From an uncultured Prevotellaceae bacterium (GTDB lineage Bacteria; Bacteroidota; Bacteroidia; Bacteroidales; Bacteroidaceae), in contig ONDJ01000001.1 of the NCBI GenBank assembly GCA_900316575.1, positions 186,001 to 250,000 of the forward strand: a stretch of 64,000 bases of DNA, written 5' to 3'. Positions 8,810 through 16,880 of this stretch are shown here, one piece after another. The notes under the pieces were generated by a model. That model saw nothing but the letters and a program-made list of their open reading frames with translations. It did no database searches and was not told the DNA's origin. Position numbers and translations under genes: made by a program. The first letter of the stretch is position 1; every line of letters starts with the position of its first letter.

Positions 8810-9904
8810 ATGAAACATACAACATTCATCTTCGCATTCGCAATACTCCTTTCTTGTATTGCTTGCAACAAGACAAACACCACTATGAAAGACTCTTCTT
8901 GGGACAAAGTATTCCCGCTTAGCGAAAAGGTAAATCACCGCAAAGTAACGTTTCAAACCCAGTACGGTTTTACACTCAGTGCCGACCTCTACGAACCTGT
9001 TCAGGCAGAAGGCAAACTGCCAGCCATAGCGGTCAGTGGTCCATTCGGAGCGGTCAAAGAGCAATGCTCTGGCCTTTATGCCATGCGTATGGCCGAACGC
9101 GGTTTTATAGCCATCGCCTTTGACCCCTCTTTTACAGGTGAAAGTAGCGGCGAACCACGCCGAACAGCCTCGCCCGACATCAACACCGAAGACTTCCTCG
9201 CAGCTGTTGATTTCCTATCAAAGCAGCCCAAAGTTGATACAGCAAAGATTGGAATAATCGGAATCTGTGGCTGGGGAGGTATTGCGCTCAATGCCGCAGC
9301 TGCTGACACACGCATCAAAGCCACCGTAGCCAGCACCATGTACGACATGACGCGCGTGAGCGGAAATGGATACTTCGACGAAGGAGATCAAGAAGAAACA
9401 CGCCATCAAGCACGCCAGAGCCTAAGCAATCAAAGGATCATCGATGCTGAAGCAATGGCAGGCGGTGTCATCAGCCCCTTGCCCGAGGATGCTCCTCAGT
9501 TTGTCAAAGACTATTACGACTACTACAAAACCCCGCGCGGCTACCACCCACGCAGTGGTAACAGCAACGATGGCTGGCGCGTGATTGGCACACAAGCCTA
9601 CATGAACGCTCGCTTCCTCTACTACACCAACGAAATACGTTCAGCCGTCATGGTAATGCACGGGGAGAAAGCCCACTCGCGCTACTTTGGCGAAGATGCC
9701 TTCAACTACCTGCTCCATGGCAAACCCGAAGCTGGCATTAAGCCCAATCCTTGTCCCGACAACAAAGAGCTGTTCATCATTCCCGGTGCCACCCACTGCG
9801 ACCTCTACGATGGCGGATATAGCGAAAAGCAAGGAAAAGGTCAATCAAAAAACCTTATACCTTGGGACAAGCTTGCTGCTTTCTTTACGAAACACTTAGG
9901 ATAA
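8810..9904 (+). CDS. Alpha/beta hydrolase, dienelactone hydrolase-like lipoprotein
   Basis: A 364-residue protein with an N-terminal hydrophobic segment and cysteines at 16 and 19 (AILLSCIAC), suggesting a lipoprotein. The hydrolase core has the oxyanion region SGPFGAVKEQ, the nucleophile elbow GICGWGG (C153 in place of serine), and a late histidine in GATHCDLYDGG. A cysteine nucleophile is typical of dienelactone hydrolases, but the substrate here is unknown. It is followed without a gap by the channel gene at 9905. Confidence 0.8.
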   Translation: MKHTTFIFAFAILLSCIACNKTNTTMKDSSWDKVFPLSEKVNHRKVTFQTQYGFTLSADLYEPVQAEGKLPAIAVSGPFGAVKEQCSGLYAMRMAERGFIAIAFDPSFTGESSGEPRRTASPDINTEDFLAAVDFLSKQPKVDTAKIGIIGICGWGGIALNAAAADTRIKATVASTMYDMTRVSGNGYFDEGDQEETRHQARQSLSNQRIIDAEAMAGGVISPLPEDAPQFVKDYYDYYKTPRGYHPRSGNSNDGWRVIGTQAYMNARFLYYTNEIRSAVMVMHGEKAHSRYFGEDAFNYLLHGKPEAGIKPNPCPDNKELFIIPGATHCDLYDGGYSEKQGKGQSKNLIPWDKLAAFFTKHLG

Positions 9905-10534
9905 ATGCAAATCACGTTCGTACAAGTCCTTGACTTCATTGGCACACTGGCCTTTGCCGTCTCGGGCATACGTCTCTCATCAGCCAAGCATTTTGACCTC
10001 TTCGGTGCCTACATCGTAGGCCTCGTCACAGCCATCGGCGGTGGCACCATGCGCGACTTGATGCTAGGCGTTCCCATTTTTTGGATGCAAGATCCCTTCT
10101 ATCTTATATGCACAGCCTTAGCATTAGTGTGGGTGATACTCTTCAGCAAACACCTCATTCATCAAAACAATACGTGGTTCACCTTCGACACCATCGGACT
10201 GGCCATGTTCACCGTCACTGGCATTGAAAAGACACTCACAGCTCCGACCCCCTATCCTTTTTGGGCAGCAATCATCATGGGCACCATCACAGGCGCAGCC
10301 GGCGGCGTATTCCGCGATGTGTTTATGAATCAAGTACCACTCATTTTCCGAGGCGAAATATATGCCCTGGCCTGCATTTTTGGCGGCATCTCCTATTTCA
10401 TCTGCACTGCGCTCGGGTTGAGTAGCGTTGCTGCCGGACTCATCTGTGGGGGTATTGTCATAGCCACGCGCATACTTGCCGTACGCTACCACCTGCACCT
10501 GCCCATCCTACGCGGCGAGACAGAACAATCCTAA
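9905..10534 (+). CDS. TRIC/YicG-family (UPF0126) cation channel protein
   Basis: A 209-residue integral membrane protein with about seven hydrophobic segments and two copies of the UPF0126 unit. The glycine-rich signatures GGGTMRDLMLG and GAAGGVFRDVF mark each repeat, as in prokaryotic trimeric intracellular cation channels. It starts right after the hydrolase stop codon, so it is the last gene of the 6.1-10.5 kb run. Confidence 0.9.
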   Translation: MQITFVQVLDFIGTLAFAVSGIRLSSAKHFDLFGAYIVGLVTAIGGGTMRDLMLGVPIFWMQDPFYLICTALALVWVILFSKHLIHQNNTWFTFDTIGLAMFTVTGIEKTLTAPTPYPFWAAIIMGTITGAAGGVFRDVFMNQVPLIFRGEIYALACIFGGISYFICTALGLSSVAAGLICGGIVIATRILAVRYHLHLPILRGETEQS

Positions 10535-10625
10535 GCAAATACTCCAAAAAGCCTACAAATAGTACGTCCAACGTTAGAAAAACGCTTCGTTCTCGTTCAG
10601 ATTTGGCAAAAAAGCACAATAAACG

Positions 10626-10656
10626 TTTGTCTCCCCCGTTATTTTTCATACTTTTG
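10626..10656 (+). promoter_or_regulatory. Consensus promoter of rpoD
   Basis: TTTG (10626-10629), a 19-base spacer, and TACTTTTG (10649-10656) make a perfect Bacteroidales promoter, with the ATG 20 bases further on. It is the best example of the motif on the plus strand of this window. Confidence 0.85.
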
Positions 10657-10675
10657 CACACCAATTTGGCATATT

Positions 10676-11536
10676 ATGCGGCAACTAAAAATCAACAAAA
10701 GCATTACGAACCGCCAGAGTGCGGCTCTTGACAAATACCTTGTAGAAATCGGGCGCGAAGAGCTTATTTCCACCGATGACGAGGTAGAATTGGCGCAACG
10801 CATTCACCACGGCGACCGCGAAGCCCTTGAAAAGTTGGTTAAGGCCAATTTGCGCTTCGTTGTCAGTGTAGCAAAGCAGTATCAAAACCAAGGCTTGGCT
10901 CTTAACGACTTGATTGACGAAGGCAACCTCGGACTCATCAAAGCTGCACAGAAGTTTGATGAAACGCGCGGTTTTAAGTTTATCAGCTATGCCGTATGGT
11001 GGATTCGTCAGAGCATACTGCAAGCCATCAGCGAGCAGAGCCGCATTGTTCGAATGCCGCTCAACCAAGTGGGGTTCCAAAGCAAGCTCACCAAAGCCAT
11101 TGTTAATTTTGAGCAGGAGCACGAGCGTCGGCCCAGTGCTCAGGAATTGAGCGACATTCTCGGCACTGAAGTGCAAAAGATACAAGACGCGCTGGGCACC
11201 AATGGTAAGAAAATCAGCGTTGACGCTCCTTTCCAAGACGATGAAAGCAACAGCCTCATCGACATCATGACCGACGAGAACGCTCCTGGCACAGACAACA
11301 AGATGGAAAAAGAGTCGCTCTACAACGACTTGCAAGCCGCACTTGGCACACTCTCTGAACGCGAACGCACCGTGCTCAAAATGCTCTTCGGCATTGGACG
11401 CCACGAAATGACAGCCGAGGAAGTGGCAGGACAAATGGGGCTCACCCGCGAACGCGTACGCCAAATCAAGGAACGCGCACTGCGCCGACTGCGCGAAGCC
11501 GAAAACATTGACATTCTCACCAAATACTTAGGATAA
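10676..11536 (+). CDS. rpoD: Primary RNA polymerase sigma factor (RpoD/SigA, sigma-ABfr type)
   Basis: A 286-residue sigma-70 factor without the acidic region 1.1, as is normal for the Bacteroidetes primary sigma factor. Region 2 (LVKANLRFVVSVAKQY, DLIDEGNLGLIKAAQKFD, FISYAVWWIRQSI) and region 4 (LSERERTVLKMLFGIG, TRERVRQIKERALRRLR) are intact. It is the factor expected to read the TTTG/TAnnTTTG promoters listed here, including its own. A long inverted repeat ends the transcript before yicC. Confidence 0.95.
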   Translation: MRQLKINKSITNRQSAALDKYLVEIGREELISTDDEVELAQRIHHGDREALEKLVKANLRFVVSVAKQYQNQGLALNDLIDEGNLGLIKAAQKFDETRGFKFISYAVWWIRQSILQAISEQSRIVRMPLNQVGFQSKLTKAIVNFEQEHERRPSAQELSDILGTEVQKIQDALGTNGKKISVDAPFQDDESNSLIDIMTDENAPGTDNKMEKESLYNDLQAALGTLSERERTVLKMLFGIGRHEMTAEEVAGQMGLTRERVRQIKERALRRLREAENIDILTKYLG

Positions 11537-11557
11537 CACAAAAGGTAACCCAATAAA

Positions 11558-11686
11558 GTCAGAAGATAACAGTTGCTTACGTCTCAAGCCCAAACACCAC
11601 GACTGCAACACACAGATTAGCGGCAGAGACACTGAAAACATCAGTTTAAGACCAACTCTTATCTTCTGACTTTTCTTTTTTTTCTC
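11558..11686 (+). terminator. Long inverted repeat with T-rich tail after rpoD
   Basis: GTCAGAAGATAA (11558-11569) is perfectly complementary to 11659-11670, and the pairing continues inward after one mismatch (AGTTG with CAACT), giving 17 of 18 pairs. A run of mostly T follows (11671-11685). The loop is about 77 bases, far longer than in a usual terminator, and holds no open frame of note. Confidence 0.55.
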
Positions 11687-11696
11687 ATAAGCAAAC

Positions 11697-12572
11697 ATGA
11701 TACTCTCCATGACTGGCTTTGGCAAAGCTACAACCACCCATGCTGGAAAAAAGATCCATGTGGAGCTTCGCGCCCTCAACAGCAAGAACCTTGACCTCTC
11801 ATTGCGTATGCCACCACTGTACCACGATTACGAAATGGAAGTACGGCGTATGCTCACACCCATACTTATTCGCGGCAAGGTAGAAGCCAACATTTGGACC
11901 GAAAACGAACCTGGGACAACCGCTACCACCATCAATGCTGAAGCTGTAGTGGCCTATGCCGAGCAACTGCGCATCATCAGCGAACAAGCGGCTTTGCCCT
12001 ACCCTACCGACCCCTGGATGGTCATAGCCCGTCTGCCCGAAACCATTAGCACCCAAACCGAAGACGAAGTATCTGAGGAAGAGTGGAACATTGTGTGTCA
12101 GGCTATCCAGGAAGCCGCACAAAACCTCACCGAGTTTCGGCAACAAGAAGGCGAAGCCCTGCAACAAAAATTTGAAGAAAAACTGCAGAACATAGCCCAG
12201 CTGATGCAAGCCATTGAACCTTTTGAGAAAAATCGCACCCAGCGCATACGCCAACGCTTGGAAGAGCGATTGGCAGAGCTCAAAGGCGTAGATTACGACC
12301 GAGGACGTTTGGAGCAGGAAATGATTTACTACATCGAAAAGCTTGATATCAGCGAAGAAAAACAGCGTTTGGCCAACCACCTTGCCTACTTCCGCACCAC
12401 AATGGCCGAAGGCGAAGCACAAGGAAAGAAACTCGGTTTTATTGCCCAAGAGATGGGACGAGAAATCAACACCACCGGCTCAAAGAGCAACCAAGCTGAG
12501 ATGCAAAACCTCGTTGTGCAAATGAAAGATGAATTGGAACAAATCAAAGAACAAGTGCTAAACGTGCTGTAA
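11697..12572 (+). CDS. yicC: YicC/YloC-family endoribonuclease
   Basis: A 291-residue protein beginning MILSMTGFGKA, the diagnostic start of the YicC family, with the N-terminal domain to about residue 155 and the DUF1732 domain at the C terminus (EMGREINTTGSKSNQAEMQNLVVQMKDELEQIKEQVLNVL split over the end). Family members are RNases implicated in small-RNA turnover. The neighbour gmk follows 67 bases later, a pairing common in many bacteria. Confidence 0.93.
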   Translation: MILSMTGFGKATTTHAGKKIHVELRALNSKNLDLSLRMPPLYHDYEMEVRRMLTPILIRGKVEANIWTENEPGTTATTINAEAVVAYAEQLRIISEQAALPYPTDPWMVIARLPETISTQTEDEVSEEEWNIVCQAIQEAAQNLTEFRQQEGEALQQKFEEKLQNIAQLMQAIEPFEKNRTQRIRQRLEERLAELKGVDYDRGRLEQEMIYYIEKLDISEEKQRLANHLAYFRTTMAEGEAQGKKLGFIAQEMGREINTTGSKSNQAEMQNLVVQMKDELEQIKEQVLNVL

Positions 12573-12639
12573 AAAGTCTCTGTGCTTCATTTTCTGAACA
12601 ACCTCTATCTTTCATTTGCCACACCAACACATAGAACCC

Positions 12640-13206
12640 ATGTCGAAGCTCATCGTATTTTGTGCCCCGAGCGGTAGCGGCAAGAGCACCCTCATTGCCC
12701 ATGCCATGGAGCAATTGCCTCAACTCACCTTTTCTGTCTCAGCCACCAGTCGCCCCCCGCGTGGACAAGAGCAAGACGGAGTGGAATACTACTTTCTCAC
12801 GAGCCAAGAAATGCGCCGCCGCATTGATGCGGGCGAATTCATCGAATGGTGCGAGGTGTATCCAGGACGCTACTATGGCACACTCCGCAGCGAAGTCGAT
12901 CGCCTACTGGCCGAAGGCAAAGACGTGGTGCTTGACCTTGATGTCATTGGGGCAGAAAACGTCAAAAAGATTTATGGCAGTCAAGCTTTGACGCTCTTTA
13001 TCCAGCCACCCAGCATCGAAGAACTGCGCCGCCGACTCACCGCCCGAGGCACAGACACACCCGATGTAATCCAAACTCGCATAGAGAGAGCAGAGTATGA
13101 GCTCTCCTTTGCTCCACGCTTCGACTGTCGTATCGTCAACGACAAGTTGGCAGATGCCCAACAGCAGGTAGTCAGCACCATTCGCCAATTTCTTTCACAG
13201 TCATGA
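12640..13206 (+). CDS. gmk: Guanylate kinase
   Basis: A 188-residue kinase that phosphorylates GMP to GDP with ATP. The P-loop APSGSGKST is at residues 9-17, and the GMP-binding region (SRPPRGQEQDGVEYYF, EFIEWCEVYPGRYYGT) is complete. ATG 12640 is used; a TTG 24 bases upstream adds residues not seen in the family. It overlaps nadD by four bases (ATGA). Confidence 0.95.
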   Translation: MSKLIVFCAPSGSGKSTLIAHAMEQLPQLTFSVSATSRPPRGQEQDGVEYYFLTSQEMRRRIDAGEFIEWCEVYPGRYYGTLRSEVDRLLAEGKDVVLDLDVIGAENVKKIYGSQALTLFIQPPSIEELRRRLTARGTDTPDVIQTRIERAEYELSFAPRFDCRIVNDKLADAQQQVVSTIRQFLSQS

Positions 13207-13775
13207 TAGCCTTGTTGGGCGGTTCGTTCAATCCCATACATCGCGGCCACACGGGGCTTGCCCAATGGATCGTAGCCAACGGCTATGCCGATGAAACGTG
13301 GCTGATGGTAAGCCCACAAAATCCGCTCAAGAATGCACCCGATCTGGTTGACGAAGCCACACGATTGAAATGGGCAAGAATGGCCTGCAAGCCACTGAGC
13401 CACGTCGCCGCTTCCGACTTTGAGTTCACCCTGCCGCGCCCGTCATATACCTACCAAACACTCAAAGCACTGCACAAAGCCTATCCGCAAAAGGAGTTTG
13501 CCTTAACCATCGGCGCTGACAATTGGCTCCTTTTTCACCAGTGGAAGAACTTTTCTTGGATTTTGCAACACGTTCCCATCCTTGTCTATCCGCGAAAAGG
13601 CTTTGAGATAGATACTTCTACCCTGCCCAAAAGCGTCACGCTCATTCCCGCTCCCCTTTTCCCCTACAGCAGCACTGCCATACGCCAACAACTGCGACAG
13701 AAACAAGACGTTTCCACAATGCTTGACCACAACGTTTTGACAGATATTATAGCAAACAAATCTTACCTCGCATAG
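13203..13775 (+). CDS. nadD: Nicotinate-nucleotide adenylyltransferase
   Basis: A 190-residue nucleotidyltransferase that makes deamido-NAD from nicotinate mononucleotide and ATP. The nucleotide-binding motif GGSFNPIHRGH sits at residues 6-16 and the ISSTxIR-type end motif is seen as PYSSTAIRQQL. Its start overlaps the gmk stop, indicating translational coupling. Confidence 0.95.
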   Translation: MIALLGGSFNPIHRGHTGLAQWIVANGYADETWLMVSPQNPLKNAPDLVDEATRLKWARMACKPLSHVAASDFEFTLPRPSYTYQTLKALHKAYPQKEFALTIGADNWLLFHQWKNFSWILQHVPILVYPRKGFEIDTSTLPKSVTLIPAPLFPYSSTAIRQQLRQKQDVSTMLDHNVLTDIIANKSYLA

Positions 13776-13825
13776 ACAAAAGCGGAAGTCCTACGAGAGA
13801 AAAAGCATTTTTTTCGCACAAAATC

Positions 13826-13856
13826 CTTGCCGTTTCCACGCTTTTGCCTACTTTTG
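13826..13856 (+). promoter_or_regulatory. Promoter of the tRNA-Arg pair
   Basis: CTTG (13826-13829, one mismatch to TTTG), a 19-base spacer and TACTTTTG (13849-13856) lie 23 bases before the first tRNA. Confidence 0.7.
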
Positions 13857-13879
13857 CACTCGCATTCGCAAGAAGCGAT

Positions 13880-13953
13880 GGCTCGTTAGCTCAACTGAAT
13901 AGAGCATCTGACTACGGATCAGAAGGTTATAGGTTTGAATCCTATACGAGTCA
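13880..13953 (+). tRNA. tRNA-Arg(ACG), copy 1
   Basis: The acceptor stem GGCTCGT pairs with ACGAGTC (one G-U pair), the anticodon stem is TCTGA/TCAGA and the loop CTACGGA presents anticodon ACG, which reads CGU and, after deamination to inosine, CGC and CGA. The T arm GGTTTGAATCC region is normal. The CCA end is not encoded. Confidence 0.97.
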
Positions 13954-13979
13954 CACATTGACATAACAAGCACGGATAC

Positions 13980-14053
13980 GGCTCGTTAGCTCAACTGAAT
14001 AGAGCATCTGACTACGGATCAGAAGGTTATAGGTTTGAATCCTATACGAGTCA
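13980..14053 (+). tRNA. tRNA-Arg(ACG), copy 2
   Basis: Identical in sequence to copy 1 and placed exactly 100 bases downstream, with a 26-base spacer. The shared identity stops at the tRNA borders, within one base. Both are probably transcribed together from the promoter at 13826-13856 and ended by the hairpin at 14062. Confidence 0.97.
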
Positions 14054-14061
14054 CTTCCACG

Positions 14062-14097
14062 AAAGCACTGACCAGATACAAGGTCGGTGCTTTTCTT
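14062..14097 (+). terminator. Terminator of the tRNA-Arg operon
   Basis: AAAGCACTGACC (14062-14073) pairs over 12 bases with GGTCGGTGCTTT (14082-14093), with one G-U pair, and is followed by TCTTT. Confidence 0.85.
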
Positions 14098-14165
14098 TAT
14101 GGAATTACACAAGCATCCGTTCCAAATAAAAATTTGAAGCAACGCATAAAAACATTTGTTTTACG

Positions 14166-14173
14166 TACTTTTG
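14166..14173 (+). promoter_or_regulatory. -7 element before dnaX
   Basis: TACTTTTG matches the consensus, 135 bases before the dnaX ATG, so the message would carry a long leader. No TTTG is at the right upstream spacing. Confidence 0.5.
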
Positions 14174-14308
14174 CAGCAACTTGAAGCGTCAGTGAAAAGG
14201 CAAGATGCTCTACTCTTTTATAACTATATGGTAAAAAAGAGCCCCTACAAGCCTCTTCACACCTCTATCACCAAGGACTGAACAACAAAGAGCAAGCTCA
14301 ATATTTAT

Positions 14309-16084
14309 ATGGAAAACTATATCGTATCTGCGCGTAAGTACCGCCCACGCACGTTTGACAGCGTTGTAGGTCAGCATGCGCTCACCGTAACACTGAAAAA
14401 CGCTATAGCCACTGGCAAGTTGGCTCACGCCTATCTCTTCTGCGGTCCGCGCGGCGTAGGCAAGACCACGTGTGCCCGCATCTTTGCAAAAGCCATCAAC
14501 TGCATGAACCCTGGCGAAGGTGGAGAACCATGCGAACAGTGCGAAAGCTGCAAGAGTTTCAACGAAAACCGATCGTTCAATATCGTAGAACTTGACGCTG
14601 CTTCAAACAACTCCGTAGAAGACATTCGCACACTCATTGAGCAAGCCCAGATGCCACCTCAAGTAGGAAAATACAAGGTGTTCATCATCGACGAGGTGCA
14701 CATGCTCTCAACCGGTGCCTTCAATGCTTTCCTCAAAACGCTCGAAGAGCCGCCAGCACACGACATTTTCATCCTCGCCACAACCGAAAAGCACAAACTT
14801 TTGCCAACGATCCTAAGCCGTTGCCAAATCTATGATTTCAAGCGAATGGAAGTGCCCGACATCGTGGCTCACCTCAAATATGTAGCCGCTGACACGGGAG
14901 TTACCTACGAAGAGGAAGCACTCAACGTCATCGCTCAAAAGGCCGATGGCGGTATGCGCGATGCACTGAGCATTTTCGACCAAGTCGTAGGCTTCAGCGG
15001 CGGCAACGTCACTTACCAGAAAGTCATTGAAGACCTCAACGTGCTCGACTACGAGTACTACTTCAAGCTCACCGACTGTTTGCTTAAAGCCGATGTGCCC
15101 CAATCACTACTCATCTTCAACGAAATTTTGGGCAAGGGCTTCAACGGACAGCATTTTATCAGCGGTCTAGCCACACACATGCGCGACCTACTTGTCAGCC
15201 GCGAAGCCAGCACGTTGCCGCTCCTTGACGTAGCCGAAAGCGTTAGAGCTCGCTATCAAGAACAAGCCGCTCGATGCAAACCACGTTTTTTGATGAGTGC
15301 CATCCGCATTTGCAATGACTGCGAACTGCAATATCGCACGGCAGGCAATAAACGCTTGCTAGTAGAAATTGCATTGATGCGCACAGCAGGCCTCATGATG
15401 GCTGCCGAGGATGCGCCACCCTCTGGGCTTAGCCCTACACAGAAACTTCCCCCACTCAAACCTGCTGCGACCGCGCAAATCGCTCAAGCCGCGCAGCCTG
15501 CCGCTCCAAGAAGCGAAGCAAAGCCTTCGCAAACCGTAACTTCTGCTACAAGCAACATCGCGGCACCAACGCCCACACCAAGCATAACGTCGCCACGTCC
15601 TGCGCAAAAAGTACAAGCCTCTCCTACTCCACCACGGCTTAAGACACTTTCGATCAGTGGGACAGCACCTACGCAAACGGCCACCGCCACTATCAACCAG
15701 CCTCAAAAGCAAATCGGACAAAGTGCTTATACCATAGCCGACGTGCGACTGGCTTGGCGGCAATTTGCAGACAGCCTGCCACAAGAGCAACGCGCCATGG
15801 CAGAACGTATGAAAGGCATAGAGCCTCAAGAAAAGGACGCAACTACAGCCGAGGTCGTTGTAGAAAACAAGGTGGTGCTTGATCAGCTGAATACTTTGAA
15901 GCCACAACTCATCGCATTCATCCAAGAGAAAGTCAACAACCACCTGGCCAACATCACCTTCCGCATTCGTGAAGCCGAAGAGCGACACCGAGCTTTCAGC
16001 GATAAAGAAAAACTCGCCGCTATGCTTGAAAAGAGTAAGCCGCTGCAAATCTTGCAAGAAAAACTCGCTTTGCAATTGGCATAG
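14309..16084 (+). CDS. dnaX: DNA polymerase III subunit gamma/tau
   Basis: A 591-residue clamp-loader ATPase. The Walker A motif GPRGVGKTT is near residues 46-54, a four-cysteine zinc module follows (CMNPGEGGEPCEQCESC), then DEVHML and the LEEPP/sensor region (ATTEKHKLLPTILSRCQ). Domain III extends to about residue 370; a proline/threonine/alanine-rich linker (about 385-455) precedes a tau-like C-terminal domain. I looked for, but could not confirm, a programmed frameshift site. It has a long leader and stands between the tRNA operon and the slyD-like gene. Confidence 0.95.
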   Translation: MENYIVSARKYRPRTFDSVVGQHALTVTLKNAIATGKLAHAYLFCGPRGVGKTTCARIFAKAINCMNPGEGGEPCEQCESCKSFNENRSFNIVELDAASNNSVEDIRTLIEQAQMPPQVGKYKVFIIDEVHMLSTGAFNAFLKTLEEPPAHDIFILATTEKHKLLPTILSRCQIYDFKRMEVPDIVAHLKYVAADTGVTYEEEALNVIAQKADGGMRDALSIFDQVVGFSGGNVTYQKVIEDLNVLDYEYYFKLTDCLLKADVPQSLLIFNEILGKGFNGQHFISGLATHMRDLLVSREASTLPLLDVAESVRARYQEQAARCKPRFLMSAIRICNDCELQYRTAGNKRLLVEIALMRTAGLMMAAEDAPPSGLSPTQKLPPLKPAATAQIAQAAQPAAPRSEAKPSQTVTSATSNIAAPTPTPSITSPRPAQKVQASPTPPRLKTLSISGTAPTQTATATINQPQKQIGQSAYTIADVRLAWRQFADSLPQEQRAMAERMKGIEPQEKDATTAEVVVENKVVLDQLNTLKPQLIAFIQEKVNNHLANITFRIREAEERHRAFSDKEKLAAMLEKSKPLQILQEKLALQLA

Positions 16085-16167
16085 CTTTCAACGCACATTG
16101 TTCTCCTAATACATAGACATCAGCAACCAACATCTACAAAGAAACATTCCTTGATCTCTCGTTAATT

Positions 16168-16764
16168 ATGAACAAACTCATCATCACCACCTATAAGCTT
16201 GAAGCGCTTGACCCAACAGGCAATGTAGTAACCACAGAAGAAGCTACCGAAAGCCATCCGTTCAAGTTTATCAGCGGCATGGGCTTCGCGCTCGATGCTT
16301 TTGAACAACACGTAGAGCCACTTGCAGAGGGCGACACGTTTGACTTCATGTTAGAGCCCGAAGAAGCCTATGGGCCATACGACAAAACACATGTCGTTGA
16401 CTTTCCTTTAGAATCCTTCTGCATAGATGGGCGTTTCGATAGCAAGCAGATTTATCCTGGGGCAAACGTTCCGCTCATCAACGAAGACGGACAGCGTTTT
16501 ATTGGCCACGTGCTTGAAGTGAATGAAGAGAAAGTGCGCATAGACCTCAACGACACTTTGGCTGGTCGGCGCATTCATTTCACAGGCCGCGTTGTTGTGT
16601 CGCGCCCTGCCACAAAAGAGGAGTTCCAAGCCTTTGTCAATTTACTTAGCGGCGAAGAATGCGGCTGTGGCTGTGGCTGCGACCACGAACATAAGCACGA
16701 CGGGCACGAATGTTGCGGCCATCACCACCACGACGGCCAATGCTGCGGAAAGCACAAGGAATAA
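16168..16764 (+). CDS. SlyD-type FKBP peptidyl-prolyl isomerase with metal-binding tail
   Basis: A 198-residue protein with the SlyD layout: split FKBP domain (FKFISGMGFALDAFEQHVEPLAEGD, EEAYGPYDKTHVVDFP) interrupted by the insert-in-flap chaperone domain, then VEVNEEKVRIDLNDTLAG-type closing strands. The last 37 residues hold 8 cysteines and 9 histidines, resembling the nickel-binding tail of E. coli SlyD, a hydrogenase maturation factor. Which metal it binds, and its client proteins, are not known from the sequence. No hydrogenase genes are in the window. Confidence 0.92.
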   Translation: MNKLIITTYKLEALDPTGNVVTTEEATESHPFKFISGMGFALDAFEQHVEPLAEGDTFDFMLEPEEAYGPYDKTHVVDFPLESFCIDGRFDSKQIYPGANVPLINEDGQRFIGHVLEVNEEKVRIDLNDTLAGRRIHFTGRVVVSRPATKEEFQAFVNLLSGEECGCGCGCDHEHKHDGHECCGHHHHDGQCCGKHKE

Positions 16765-16785
16765 ATCGAAAGCCACCAACAATAA

Positions 16786-16839
16786 TCCTCACAACAAAGT
16801 CCGAGGTCGTTTGAACGACCTCGGACTTTGTTGTGAGGA
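16786..16839. terminator. 26-bp perfect inverted repeat between convergent genes
   Basis: Bases 16786-16811 are exactly complementary to 16814-16839 around a two-base centre. It lies between the ends of the isomerase gene (plus) and the ATPase gene (minus), the place for a bidirectional terminator, but neither side has a clean T-run (plus side AGACGG, minus side TTATTGTTGG). Confidence 0.6.
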
Positions 16840-16880
16840 AGACGGACTTTGTTCGTCGCACTACTATATGTCGCAAGTTC

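Noticed and set aside
10685-11464. A 259-codon frame antisense to rpoD
   Set aside because: rpoD is certain on the other strand; the antisense frame has no recognisable motif or promoter.
11558-11686. An insertion sequence bounded by the inverted repeat
   Set aside because: There is no transposase frame between the arms and no target-site duplication that I can see.
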